The notes under the pieces: model-generated | Databases searched by the model: none | The model's input: only the letters and a program-made list of their open reading frames with translations | What the model was told of the DNA's origin: nothing | Part shown: positions 1 through 8,514 of the stretch, piece after piece | How positions within the stretch are numbered: the stretch's first letter is position 1 | Layout: each line of letters starts with the position of its first letter | DNA from: Paenibacillus sabuli | GTDB lineage: Bacteria > Bacillota > Bacilli > Paenibacillales > Paenibacillaceae | NCBI RefSeq assembly: GCF_014705605.1 | Contig: NZ_JACXIZ010000047.1 | Location: 1 to 62,431, forward strand | Direction: 5' to 3' | Length of the DNA stretch: 62,431 nucleotides | Program-made: the position numbers and the translations under genes

Positions 1-180
1 GCCCGCGCCCAACCGGCGCCGCCGCCCGCGGCGGCGCCCCAAGCGCCGGGGCCGACCGCCGGCGAGCTGCACCAGATGGTGATGGCTTTGCCGCAGCTCC
101 AGCCTGACGTTTTGGCGGACAAGGTATACAAGGAGCTGCAAAAGAAAATCAAGTTTGAATCCAGACGAAGAGGGTTTTAA
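1..180 (+). CDS. C-terminal end of a small CIS-associated protein (partial)
   Basis: The reading frame is open from base 1 to a TAA at 178-180 and gives 59 residues with no start in view. The visible part has an Ala/Pro-rich low-complexity stretch, then a helix with hydrophobic and basic faces that ends in a short Arg-rich tail. Its stop lies 3 bases before the next start, so it belongs to the CIS operon. Small proteins with this kind of basic tail sit just before the LysM adaptor gene in many phage-like contractile clusters. That placement is inference, and I cannot name the family. Confidence 0.6.
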   Translation, partial: ARAQPAPPPAAAPQAPGPTAGELHQMVMALPQLQPDVLADKVYKELQKKIKFESRRRGF

Positions 181-183
181 GCG

Positions 184-807
184 ATGGCACTCAAAAAAGC
201 GATGATCATCGTCCTGGGCAGCAAGCAGCAGACGATCGACGTCCTGTTCAATCCGAACGAATATTCTCTGGAATCGGGAAACAATTTTTCCTGGAAAACG
301 ATTCCCGGTCTGCAGACGCCTATTGCCCAGTTCATCAGCGGCGAGGCGACGACGCTGTCGATGGATCTGTTCTTCGATTCCTACGAGCAGGGCACCGACG
401 TGCGCCGACATACCGCCAAGGTGGCCAAGCTGCTCGAGGTCGACAAGGACTTGCATGCGCCGCCGGCCTGCCGATTCGTCTGGGGCTCGCTCGACTTCAA
501 GGGCGTGGTGGAAAAAGTTACTCAGAAATTCACGATGTTCCTCGATTCGGGCCTGCCGGTACGGGCGACGCTCAGCGTAACGTTCCGCGCCTTGCAAAGC
601 ATGAAGGAGCAGTATCAGAACATCCCGCGCCAGTCCGCCGACCGCACCAAGCAAAAAATGCTGGAGCAGGGCGACCAGCTCTGGATGATTGCGGGCGAGG
701 AATACGAGGAGCCCGGCCAGTGGCGCGCGATTGCCGAAGCCAACGGCATTGACAACCCGCGTCTGGTCCGGACCGGACGCAAGCTGACGATTCCGAGGCT
801 GGAGTAA
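184..807 (+). CDS. CIS tube/baseplate adaptor with C-terminal LysM domain (Afp7-like)
   Basis: This 207-residue protein matches the architecture of the CIS tube-end protein of antifeeding-prophage and PVC-like particles (Afp7/Pvc7, related to T4 gp53). Residues 1-150 form a beta-rich tube-type domain that begins with a VLFNPNEYS motif characteristic of the family. Residues about 160-206 are a LysM module (GDQLWMIAG ... LTIP). In the particle this protein joins the inner tube to the hub of the baseplate. The start is the ATG 3 bases after the preceding stop, and the next gene begins 4 bases after its own stop, so expression is tightly coupled. LysM here probably serves particle assembly rather than binding to the bacterium's own cell wall. 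Confidence 0.88.
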   Translation: MALKKAMIIVLGSKQQTIDVLFNPNEYSLESGNNFSWKTIPGLQTPIAQFISGEATTLSMDLFFDSYEQGTDVRRHTAKVAKLLEVDKDLHAPPACRFVWGSLDFKGVVEKVTQKFTMFLDSGLPVRATLSVTFRALQSMKEQYQNIPRQSADRTKQKMLEQGDQLWMIAGEEYEEPGQWRAIAEANGIDNPRLVRTGRKLTIPRLE

Positions 808-811
808 CGCG

Positions 812-1912
812 ATGGCCAACGTCAAATTCGACAATACGTCCTACAAATTCGATACGCTCGAGGCCAAATACCGCAATTTTTTTGCGCCGGCCTTCGAGGT
901 GCTGATCGACGGACGCAATCTGATCCGCGAGAGCGTGGCGATCTCCTCGCTTACGGTCGACACGACCGTCGAATCGAAGGCCGACTCCTTCCGCTTTAAG
1001 GTCGAGAACGCTTTTGATCCGGTGCGCCGCCAGTTCCAGTGGGTGGATTCGTTCCTGGCCGTCGGCAAGTATATCGAGATTCGCATGGGCTACACAGACA
1101 AGCTGGAGACCGTTTTTTACGGCGTCATTACCTCGGTCGCGCTCGATTACCCGGCCGACGGCAATCCGAATATTACCGTGAGCGGCATGGACATCTCGTT
1201 TTTGATGATGAAGGGCGTGCACTCCAATTCATGGAAAGAGAAAAAGGAGAGCGACGTCGTGCGTTCGATCGCCGCGAAGTACGGAGCCCGCATGAAAATC
1301 GACGACACGGCCGTCAAAAAGCCGATCATCGAGCAAAATCAAATGAACGATTTTCAGTTTGTGCATGCGCTCGCCGAAGCCAACCATTTTGATTTTTTTG
1401 TGGTCGGAAAAACGCTTTATTTTCGCAAGCCGAAAGCATCCAAAACCCCGGTCGTGACGCTGATGTACGGCAAAAATCTGGTCAGCTACCAGACGAATGT
1501 CGATATTTCGAATCAGGTGTCGCAAGTGGTAGTGCGCGGCTTTGACGTCAAAACGACCAAACCGATCGAAGCCAAATCGCGATCCGTCGACATCATCGGC
1601 ACGAATTCGAAGACCGGCAAGGACATCATGCGCGCGCTGGCCGACTATACCGTCGAATACGTGTACACCAACTCGATCACGCAGCAGGAAGCGCAAGCGC
1701 TGGCCGACGCAATGCTGAACGAGCGGGCGATGGACCTGGTGACGGGCTCGGGCGAATCGATCGGGCTGCCGGAGATCCGGGCCGGGCGCTATATCAAGCT
1801 GGACGGGCTCGGCGCCAAGTTCAATCAGCCGATGTACCTGAACCAGGTGACGCACCAGATCGATTCTTCCGGCTACATGACGAGCTTCGAGGTGGGAGGC
1901 AATGCGATATGA
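812..1912 (+). CDS. Baseplate hub protein, phage late control D (gpD/gp27-like)
   Basis: This 366-residue protein resembles the late control D family, which forms the trimeric hub (T4 gp27, N-terminal part of VgrG and Afp8). The family pattern is visible as a beta-rich N-terminal domain with a reference-frame motif around VLIDGRNL, a GYTDKLETVFYGVI segment near residues 90-105 and a later SGMDISFLMMK stretch. The C-terminal residues 280-366 resemble the barrel that packs on the spike. The stop overlaps the next start in an ATGA, which indicates translational coupling of hub and spike. In Afp8 and VgrG both parts are one polypeptide. Here they are two genes, as in phage P2-like tails. Confidence 0.85.
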   Translation: MANVKFDNTSYKFDTLEAKYRNFFAPAFEVLIDGRNLIRESVAISSLTVDTTVESKADSFRFKVENAFDPVRRQFQWVDSFLAVGKYIEIRMGYTDKLETVFYGVITSVALDYPADGNPNITVSGMDISFLMMKGVHSNSWKEKKESDVVRSIAAKYGARMKIDDTAVKKPIIEQNQMNDFQFVHALAEANHFDFFVVGKTLYFRKPKASKTPVVTLMYGKNLVSYQTNVDISNQVSQVVVRGFDVKTTKPIEAKSRSVDIIGTNSKTGKDIMRALADYTVEYVYTNSITQQEAQALADAMLNERAMDLVTGSGESIGLPEIRAGRYIKLDGLGAKFNQPMYLNQVTHQIDSSGYMTSFEVGGNAI

Positions 1913-2640
1913 ATTTTAACTTGGACGGCATGGGCATGCAGCACCAGACGGGCGGAGCCGGTCAGCAAAAGATGTATGGCGTGCTGCTCGCTGTCGTCAC
2001 TAACAACCAGGATCCCGAGAAGCTCGGGCGGGTCAAGCTCAAATACCCGATCCGGGAGATTGAGCAGGAGTCGGACTGGGCGCGCGTCATCACGTTCATG
2101 GGCGGCAAGGACCGCGGCGGCCTCTTCACGCCGGAGGTCGGCGACGAGGTGCTGGTTGCGTTCCATATGGGCGATTTCAACCAGCCGTACGTGATCGGCT
2201 CGCTCTGGAACGACACCGACAAGGCCCCGGCACCGGCCGAAAAAAACGACATTCGCAAAATTCGTTCCCGCTCCGGGCACGAGCTGATCTTCGGGGACAA
2301 AAGCGGCGACGAGCGGCTGACGGTCCAAACGAAGAAAGGGCATGTGCTGGAGATGACGGACAAGGACGGCAAGGTCAAGCTGTCCGATTCGACGGGCAAC
2401 CATTCACTGCTCATCGAAGGCTCCGGCTCGGGAAAGGTGACGCTCGCCAGCTCGGGCACAAAAATTGAAATCACCGCCCAAGGCGACGTGTCGATTACCA
2501 GCAACAAGCAAATTACGCTGAAGTCGACCCAGCTCAAGCTGGAGGCGTCGGCCACAATGTCGCTGAAGGCGAGCGCCTCGCTCGATCTGAAATCTGACGG
2601 CATAATCAATATTAAAGGCAGCATGGTCAAAATCAATTGA
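1909..2640 (+). CDS. Central spike protein, gp5/VgrG-like baseplate assembly protein V
   Basis: This 243-residue protein would form the needle of the contractile apparatus. Residues about 20-110 form a gp5-type OB fold (YGVLLAVVTNNQDPEKLGRV near the start, then a GDEVLVAF strand and a PYVIGSLWN loop). These are the hallmark motifs of the VgrG/phage baseplate assembly protein V family. Residues 115-243 are short alternating strands rich in Ser, Lys and Thr, as expected for a trimeric beta-helix shaft. No lysozyme or effector domain follows. The start ATG overlaps the stop of the hub gene. The tip is probably capped by the PAAR-like protein encoded at 14555-14941 on the other strand. Confidence 0.88.
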   Translation: MNFNLDGMGMQHQTGGAGQQKMYGVLLAVVTNNQDPEKLGRVKLKYPIREIEQESDWARVITFMGGKDRGGLFTPEVGDEVLVAFHMGDFNQPYVIGSLWNDTDKAPAPAEKNDIRKIRSRSGHELIFGDKSGDERLTVQTKKGHVLEMTDKDGKVKLSDSTGNHSLLIEGSGSGKVTLASSGTKIEITAQGDVSITSNKQITLKSTQLKLEASATMSLKASASLDLKSDGIINIKGSMVKIN

Positions 2641-2671
2641 TACGCGGGCCCGCGGCAGGGGGAGGAGCACG

Positions 2672-3073
2672 ATGGCGGCATCGTTTCTCGGAAAAGGCTG
2701 GAAATTTCCGATCGAGGTGGACCAAACGACCGGACGCATCAAAATGGCGGAGGACGAGGACGATATCGCGGAAGCGATTCGCATCATTTTGTGGACATCC
2801 AAGGGAGAGCGCGTCATGCGTCCGGAATTTGGATGCGGGGTGCGCAATTTCGTATTTGAATCGTCGGACGAAACGACGCTGCGTCTGATGGAGACCAACA
2901 TCCAGGAAGCGATTCGGGTGTGGGAGCCGCGCGTCGAGGACGTCGAGGTGCACGCCGTACGGGACGAGCAGACGCTTGGCCGGCTTGAGATCAATATCCG
3001 CTATGTCGTGCGGTCGACCAACAATTTGTTCAATCAGGTCTATCCGTTCTATCTCCACGAAGGCACGAAGTAA
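2672..3073 (+). CDS. gp25-like baseplate wedge protein (Afp9-like)
   Basis: This 133-residue protein is a member of the gp25/gpW family of the baseplate wedge, which initiates sheath assembly. Visible family features are an opening GKGWKFP segment, the helix EDIAEAIRIILWTSKGERVMRPEFG near residues 27-52 (ending in the conserved RP-FG turn) and a C-terminal beta hairpin. The length is typical for gp25-like proteins. A good ribosome binding site (GGGGAGGAG) lies just before the ATG. It sits between spike and J-type genes, the canonical order in contractile clusters. Confidence 0.88.
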   Translation: MAASFLGKGWKFPIEVDQTTGRIKMAEDEDDIAEAIRIILWTSKGERVMRPEFGCGVRNFVFESSDETTLRLMETNIQEAIRVWEPRVEDVEVHAVRDEQTLGRLEINIRYVVRSTNNLFNQVYPFYLHEGTK

Positions 3074-3092
3074 AGGATGACGGAGCAGCGAA

Positions 3093-6000
3093 ATGACGAC
3101 TAAACCGATGCAGGGCCCGGCCTTGCAACCCCCATTGATCGACAATCGGAATCTGGCCGCGCTCATTGAGCAGATGAAGGAGATGGCCCCGTTTTACACG
3201 CCGGAATGGCGGTTTTCGCCGGAGGACCCGGATCCGGGGACGGCGCTGTTTTTTCTGGCTGCGGACATGCTCCAGGAGAACATCAAGCGGCTCAATCGGG
3301 CGCCGCTCAAAAACTTCATCGCTTTTTTGAATATGATCGAGGTGCAGCTGCAGGAGACGCGGCCGGCACTGGGATACGTGACATTCCGTCTGAACGAAGG
3401 CGTCTATGAGCCGGTATGGATCCCGGCGGGGACGCAGGTGACCGCCCAGGATGAAGACGGAGGGGAAGAGCTCATCTATGAAACGACGCAGCCGCTGCTC
3501 GTGACGCCTTCCTTGCTGACGGATCTGTACAATGTGAATCCCAAGCTCGACCGCATCATCCGATTGACCGGCGATTATCCCGCGCTGCAGGTGCTCGAGC
3601 CGCAGGCTCGGCTGCCGTTGTTCGACGTAACGGGGCCCAATCTGCAGGAGCATGTGCTGTACATTCGCCATGACGAGCTGTTGCATGCGACGCACCCGTC
3701 CGAGGTCCGTCTCGTATGGAGCAATACGCTGCAGCGCTACAAGCAGTCCGACCTGCTGCGGGCGCTGGCCGATACGGAGCTGCTGGAATGGGCATACCCA
3801 TCGGGCGGCGAGTGGGTGGCCTTCGACCGGGTCGTGTCGGACAAGGGAGCCGTCCGTCTGGTCAAGACCCGAATCGCCGCGCTTGACGAGCTGGAGGTGT
3901 TTGGCGTCCCTGGCCGCTGGATCCGCTGCAGGCTGCGCGCCCCCGACGGCGCGGCGCCGCCGCTGCTCGAGCGCACGCTGGAGGCGGACAAGCTCGAGCT
4001 GGCGACCGATTTTTACCGCGTGGACGGGGTAGCGGGTATCGCGCCCGCGCTGATGTTCCACAATGACATCGAGCTGGACGCCGCCGGCTACCATCCATTC
4101 GGCGAGCACTTTGCGCCTTACTCCACCTTCTATATGGGCAGCGAGGAGGTGCTGGGCAAGCGCGGCAGCGAGCTCGAGCTAAGCTTCATGATGGTCGCCC
4201 ATCTGAACCCGCTGCGCACCGCGCCCGATCCGGAGATCAACTGGCGCATGGTGATGCGCCGCCACGAGCTGGCCAAGAAGGACCCGCCGCGGGTGGGGAT
4301 CCTCAAGGTGCAGTGGGAGTACTGGAACGGGGACGGCTGGATGCGCATCCCGGGCTCGCAGCCGTACGAGGAGCTGTTCAGCAATCCGCCGCTGCGCGAG
4401 GCGGCGCCGCAGACGGTTAAGCTCGTCGTGCCGCATGATCTGCAGCCGACGTATGTCAATGCCCAGCTCGGACATTGGCTGCGAGTGCGCGTGCTGACGA
4501 TGGACCAGATCTATGCGCCGGAGATGATCTACGCCTCGCCGTGGCTGACGGAGCTGCGCTTGACCTATCGCTATCCGGAGGATCGGCTGTATGCGGCGCA
4601 GACCTTGACGACGCACAACAACATGGCATATCGCGATCGGACGCTTGAGGCCAGGCAAGGCGGCACGCTTTTCCGGCTCTTCGAGGGACTGGAGGCGCGC
4701 TCCCCCGCCGTATATGCGGGCTTTGACGCGCCACTGCGCAAAGGGCCGATCCGACTGCATGTGTCGCTGTATCCGGCGCCGCCCGCCGGGACCGACGCGC
4801 CCGTCGTCGAATGGGAATATTGGGGGCGCGACGCCAACGGGCAGCGCTGGCTGCCGCTCAAGACGGTCGATGCGACGGCGGGGATGACCGAGAGCGGTAC
4901 GCTCCAATTTATCGGACCGCCGGACATGGTTGCGGGCCTTCATTTTGGACGGGAGCGCTACTGGCTGCGCGGCGTCAATCGGGACGACCGGTATGCGGAC
5001 AGTACAGCTCCGTACCCCGTCGCGCGGCGGCTGGAGCTCAACGCGGTAGAAGTGCGCCAGCAGCGGAGCGTGCGCGGCGAGACGCCGGAGCGCGTGGCGG
5101 GCGCGTACGCCTTGTCAGCGGCGCCGGTCATCGACGCCGAAGTATGGATCGACGAGACCGGGCATCTGTCGGAGCACGAGGTGCTCCAGCGCCGCGAAGC
5201 GCTTCCGGAGGAGACCGAGCTCATCCACGATAGCGAGGGACTGGTGCAGCGTGTCTGGGTGCGGTGGCAGCGTGCCGACTCGTTCCTCGGATCGACGCCG
5301 TCCGACCGGCATTATATGCTGGACGGCGCGAGCGGGCTGATCCGATTCGGCGACGGCGTGCGCGGCCGGGAACTGCCGCACGAAGGACCGGATATCATCC
5401 GCGTGCATTACAGAGTAACTGCCGGGAGCAAGGGCAATGTCGCCGCCGGGCAGATTGACGGTTTGCAGCATTCGATCGCTTTTATCGCCGGAGTGAGCAA
5501 CAGCGAGGCCGCGGTGGGCGGGTGCGATACGGAGCCGCTCGACTCGGCGCTGTTGCGCGGTCCGCAGCGGCTCAAGCATCGGGATCGGGCGGTGACCGCG
5601 GAGGATTTCGAATGGCTGGCGCGCGAAGCCTACGCAGATTTGGCCAAGGTGAAGTGTCTGCCCAACCTGAACGGCCTGATGCGGCGCGAGCTGGGCACGA
5701 TGACGATGGTTGTGCTGCCGCGCGGCGGCGTCGGCGACAACTTGCTGTTTCCCGTCGTGAAGCGGCAGGTGGAGCGCCACCTGGTTGAGCGGATGGTGGG
5801 AGGCGCCGATCTGCCGGCTGCGGTCCAGGTGATCGAGCCGGCCTACCTGGAGGTGTCGGTCTCGGCCGTCGTCGCAGTCCGGACGATGGAGGAGGCGTTG
5901 CCGACCGAGCTGGAAATTCTGGAACACCTGGAGCGTTTTCTCGATCCGGAGCATGGCCATATGGACGGCCGGGGCTGGGAGATTGGCGAATCGGTGCATG

Positions 6001-6191
6001 CGACAGTCTTTCATTCGCTGCTCAAGTCGATTCACGCCGTACAATTTGTGGAGAAGCTGTATTTGAGCATTGCCAAAGTGGAGCACGGCACAGCCGAGGA
6101 AATCGATCCCCAGCGCCAACGGTTGTATCCGCACGGGCTGATCGTGAACGGCAAGCATACCATACATGTCAACGCGAGCGGCGCCCGATAA
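3093..6191 (+). CDS. Putative baseplate assembly protein, J/gp6-like (Afp11-like)
   Basis: This 1032-residue protein is the large J-type baseplate component (T4 gp6, P2 gpJ, Afp11). The N-terminus (residues 20-110) carries the pattern FYTPEW ... DPDPGTALFFLAADML that typifies the putative baseplate assembly proteins of eCIS loci. The middle contains repeated beta domains (WEYWNGDGW near residue 410 and WEYWGRDANGQRW near 575), probably surface modules. Residues about 800-1000 form the J-like core (TAEDFEWLAREAY). It lies 19 bases after the gp25-like gene and 21 bases before a second J-type gene. The two J-type proteins probably form the heterodimeric wedge ring, as gp6/gp7 or Afp11/Afp12 do. 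The length is near the upper end for the family. Confidence 0.85.
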   Translation: MTTKPMQGPALQPPLIDNRNLAALIEQMKEMAPFYTPEWRFSPEDPDPGTALFFLAADMLQENIKRLNRAPLKNFIAFLNMIEVQLQETRPALGYVTFRLNEGVYEPVWIPAGTQVTAQDEDGGEELIYETTQPLLVTPSLLTDLYNVNPKLDRIIRLTGDYPALQVLEPQARLPLFDVTGPNLQEHVLYIRHDELLHATHPSEVRLVWSNTLQRYKQSDLLRALADTELLEWAYPSGGEWVAFDRVVSDKGAVRLVKTRIAALDELEVFGVPGRWIRCRLRAPDGAAPPLLERTLEADKLELATDFYRVDGVAGIAPALMFHNDIELDAAGYHPFGEHFAPYSTFYMGSEEVLGKRGSELELSFMMVAHLNPLRTAPDPEINWRMVMRRHELAKKDPPRVGILKVQWEYWNGDGWMRIPGSQPYEELFSNPPLREAAPQTVKLVVPHDLQPTYVNAQLGHWLRVRVLTMDQIYAPEMIYASPWLTELRLTYRYPEDRLYAAQTLTTHNNMAYRDRTLEARQGGTLFRLFEGLEARSPAVYAGFDAPLRKGPIRLHVSLYPAPPAGTDAPVVEWEYWGRDANGQRWLPLKTVDATAGMTESGTLQFIGPPDMVAGLHFGRERYWLRGVNRDDRYADSTAPYPVARRLELNAVEVRQQRSVRGETPERVAGAYALSAAPVIDAEVWIDETGHLSEHEVLQRREALPEETELIHDSEGLVQRVWVRWQRADSFLGSTPSDRHYMLDGASGLIRFGDGVRGRELPHEGPDIIRVHYRVTAGSKGNVAAGQIDGLQHSIAFIAGVSNSEAAVGGCDTEPLDSALLRGPQRLKHRDRAVTAEDFEWLAREAYADLAKVKCLPNLNGLMRRELGTMTMVVLPRGGVGDNLLFPVVKRQVERHLVERMVGGADLPAAVQVIEPAYLEVSVSAVVAVRTMEEALPTELEILEHLERFLDPEHGHMDGRGWEIGESVHATVFHSLLKSIHAVQFVEKLYLSIAKVEHGTAEEIDPQRQRLYPHGLIVNGKHTIHVNASGAR

Positions 6192-6212
6192 CTTCATTTA
6201 GGAGGAGACCGC

Positions 6213-8441
6213 ATGCTGCCATCCCCGAATTTGGATGATCGCGATTTTGAGCAGATTGTACGCGAAGCGCGCCGCGCCATTCCGAAGTGGCTGCCGGAAT
6301 GGACGGACGAGAATATGCACGATCCGGGCATTACGATGCTGGAGATGTTCGCCTGGATCAGCGAGATGCAGCAATATTATATGAATCGCGTGCCGGCGGC
6401 GACGCAGCTAAAGTTTTTGAAGCTGCTCGGCTTCGCCCCGCAGCTCGGAAGCTCTGCCGGGGCGCTGGTGCAATTCGGCAACGTAAGCGAGCCGCTGGTG
6501 CTGCCTGCCGGGACCAAGCTCAAGGGGCAGGATCAGCTCTACGAGACGACGCTGCCGATTCGGTTGTCGCCGGTCGCACTGCAGCGCATCATCGTCCGAA
6601 CCGAACAGGAAGCCAACGATTATACGTCGACAAATGAGAACGCGGGAGTCTCATACTACGCGTTCGGCAGCGATGCGCTCCAGGCAAGCCGCATGTATCT
6701 GGCGCTGGACCGTGAGCTCGCAGCAGGCGATCTGCTCACGATGGCCATCAAGCTGTTCGACGACGATCCGGTAGAGGCCGCTCCCGTGAAGGATCTGCAT
6801 GCCCAGGTCGTGCCGTCCGCCCGGGTCTCTTGGAAGTATTACGGGGTCGGGACGGACGGCAAGACCGCCTGGCTGCCCGTCGAGGTGCTGACGGACGAGA
6901 CCCTGCACATGGCGTATAGCGGCAAGCTGGCCCTGCGCGTCCCCGGCGAGATGCGGCCGGTCATGGTCCATCCCGCCAACGATCAAGGCCGCTACTGGAT
7001 CTGCTGTACGGTGGAGGAAGCGGGCTACGAATGTCCGCCCCGCGTCGAGCAGATCACCTTCAACGCCGTGCAGGCGCTGCAGCGCGATACGCATAGCGCG
7101 CTCTGGTCATTCGACAGCAGCGGTGAAGGCCATCAAGCGGCGGCGCTGGATCACTACCTCTCCCGCTACGGCAAGCTGCGCGTTCAGGTGCGCGAGCAGA
7201 GCGGCCGCTGGCGGTATTGGCGCGAGGTAAGGACGCTGGACGACTGCGCGCCCCATGATCGCTGCTACACGGCACAGCCTGGCAGCGACGGCATGCGGAT
7301 CGGCTTCGGCGACGGCGAGCACGGCGCGATTCCCGAGCGGGGCAGCGGCCAGATTCGATTGATCGCCCATCTGCCCGAGTTCGGGGACAGGCGGATGATC
7401 GGGCGCAGCAACGGTCTTCCCGGTCAATCGATTGCGGTCTATGACATTCCGCTGCAGTCCGGCCGCTTCAAGCTGCAGGTCGGGGTGCCGATCGGCAGCG
7501 AGCTGCTGTGGGAGGATTGGGAGCAGGTCAGTCACTTTGACGCCTCGGCACCGGAGGCGCGGCATTTCGTGTTCGATGCGCGGGCCAAGTCGATCCGGTT
7601 CGGCAACAACGAGCGCGGCGCCATTCCGTCGCAGCACGACGAACCGAATTTATGTCTGATCGCATGCGAATTCGGCGGCGGCGAACGCGGCAATGTCAAG
7701 CCCGGCTTGATTACGGCCTTTGTTCATCCGGAGCAGCACCGGCTCGGACTGAATGTCAACAATCCCTTTTTTGCGGCAGGCGGGACCGAGCCGGAGACAC
7801 TGCAGGATTGTATCGCACGCGCCCAGCGCACCTTGACGGAGCCCTTCCGCGCGGTGACAGCCGAGGATGTCGAGCGCATCGTGCGGCAGACGCCCGGGCT
7901 CAAGGTCGCCAAGGTCAAGGCGCTGCCGATGTATACCGCCGGGATGCGCGAATATCCGAAGGAACGCGCGCCCGGACAGCTGACGGTTGCGGTCGTGCCG
8001 TTCGGTTACGCGGACACGCCGATGCCCAGCGCCGGCTTCATGCAGACCATCAAGCGGCATCTCGACGAGCGCCGCCTCATTACGACCGAGGTGCATGTGA
8101 TCCCGCCGGAATATATACGGATATCGATTCATGCGACTGTGGTGGTCGAGCCTTATTTCGTCGACGAGGCGGCGAGCGTCAGACGGGCGCTGCGGCAGAC
8201 GCTCAAGCCTCTGGACGGTCCTGCAGGGGCCGGCTGGAGCTTTGGCCGCACGGTTCATCGCGGCGATCTGCTCGGCATCGTCAGCCGCATCAAGGGCGTG
8301 GCATTTATCCAGGAGCTGTGGATCGAAGCCGAGGGCCGGGGCTGGACCAAGACGTCCGGCGGCGACATCATGCTCCCGCCCAATGGCCTCGTCCATTCGG
8401 GCGATCACGAAATCGAGCTGATGAGCCGCACTGACATGTAG
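6213..8441 (+). CDS. Second J-type baseplate assembly protein (Afp11/Afp12-like)
   Basis: This 742-residue paralogue of the preceding protein starts with the same logic: PKWLPEWTDENMHDPGITML at residues 27-46, then a long helix that packs the wedge core. Beta modules with the WKYYGVGTDGKTAW and WRYWREV signatures follow, and the J-like C-terminal core (TAEDVERIVRQTPGLKVAKVKALP) lies near residues 545-570. It has a strong AGGAGG site 6 bases before the ATG. The shared WxYW modules show that it and the upstream gene arose by duplication of a domain set. It is predicted to form the baseplate wedge with that protein. Confidence 0.82.
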   Translation: MLPSPNLDDRDFEQIVREARRAIPKWLPEWTDENMHDPGITMLEMFAWISEMQQYYMNRVPAATQLKFLKLLGFAPQLGSSAGALVQFGNVSEPLVLPAGTKLKGQDQLYETTLPIRLSPVALQRIIVRTEQEANDYTSTNENAGVSYYAFGSDALQASRMYLALDRELAAGDLLTMAIKLFDDDPVEAAPVKDLHAQVVPSARVSWKYYGVGTDGKTAWLPVEVLTDETLHMAYSGKLALRVPGEMRPVMVHPANDQGRYWICCTVEEAGYECPPRVEQITFNAVQALQRDTHSALWSFDSSGEGHQAAALDHYLSRYGKLRVQVREQSGRWRYWREVRTLDDCAPHDRCYTAQPGSDGMRIGFGDGEHGAIPERGSGQIRLIAHLPEFGDRRMIGRSNGLPGQSIAVYDIPLQSGRFKLQVGVPIGSELLWEDWEQVSHFDASAPEARHFVFDARAKSIRFGNNERGAIPSQHDEPNLCLIACEFGGGERGNVKPGLITAFVHPEQHRLGLNVNNPFFAAGGTEPETLQDCIARAQRTLTEPFRAVTAEDVERIVRQTPGLKVAKVKALPMYTAGMREYPKERAPGQLTVAVVPFGYADTPMPSAGFMQTIKRHLDERRLITTEVHVIPPEYIRISIHATVVVEPYFVDEAASVRRALRQTLKPLDGPAGAGWSFGRTVHRGDLLGIVSRIKGVAFIQELWIEAEGRGWTKTSGGDIMLPPNGLVHSGDHEIELMSRTDM

Positions 8442-8514
8442 CGCCCGGGGCTTGCGTGACGCACGGTGCACGTATCCCGGCCAGGTGGGCCAATAGGAGA
8501 GGAGGCGGCGGTTT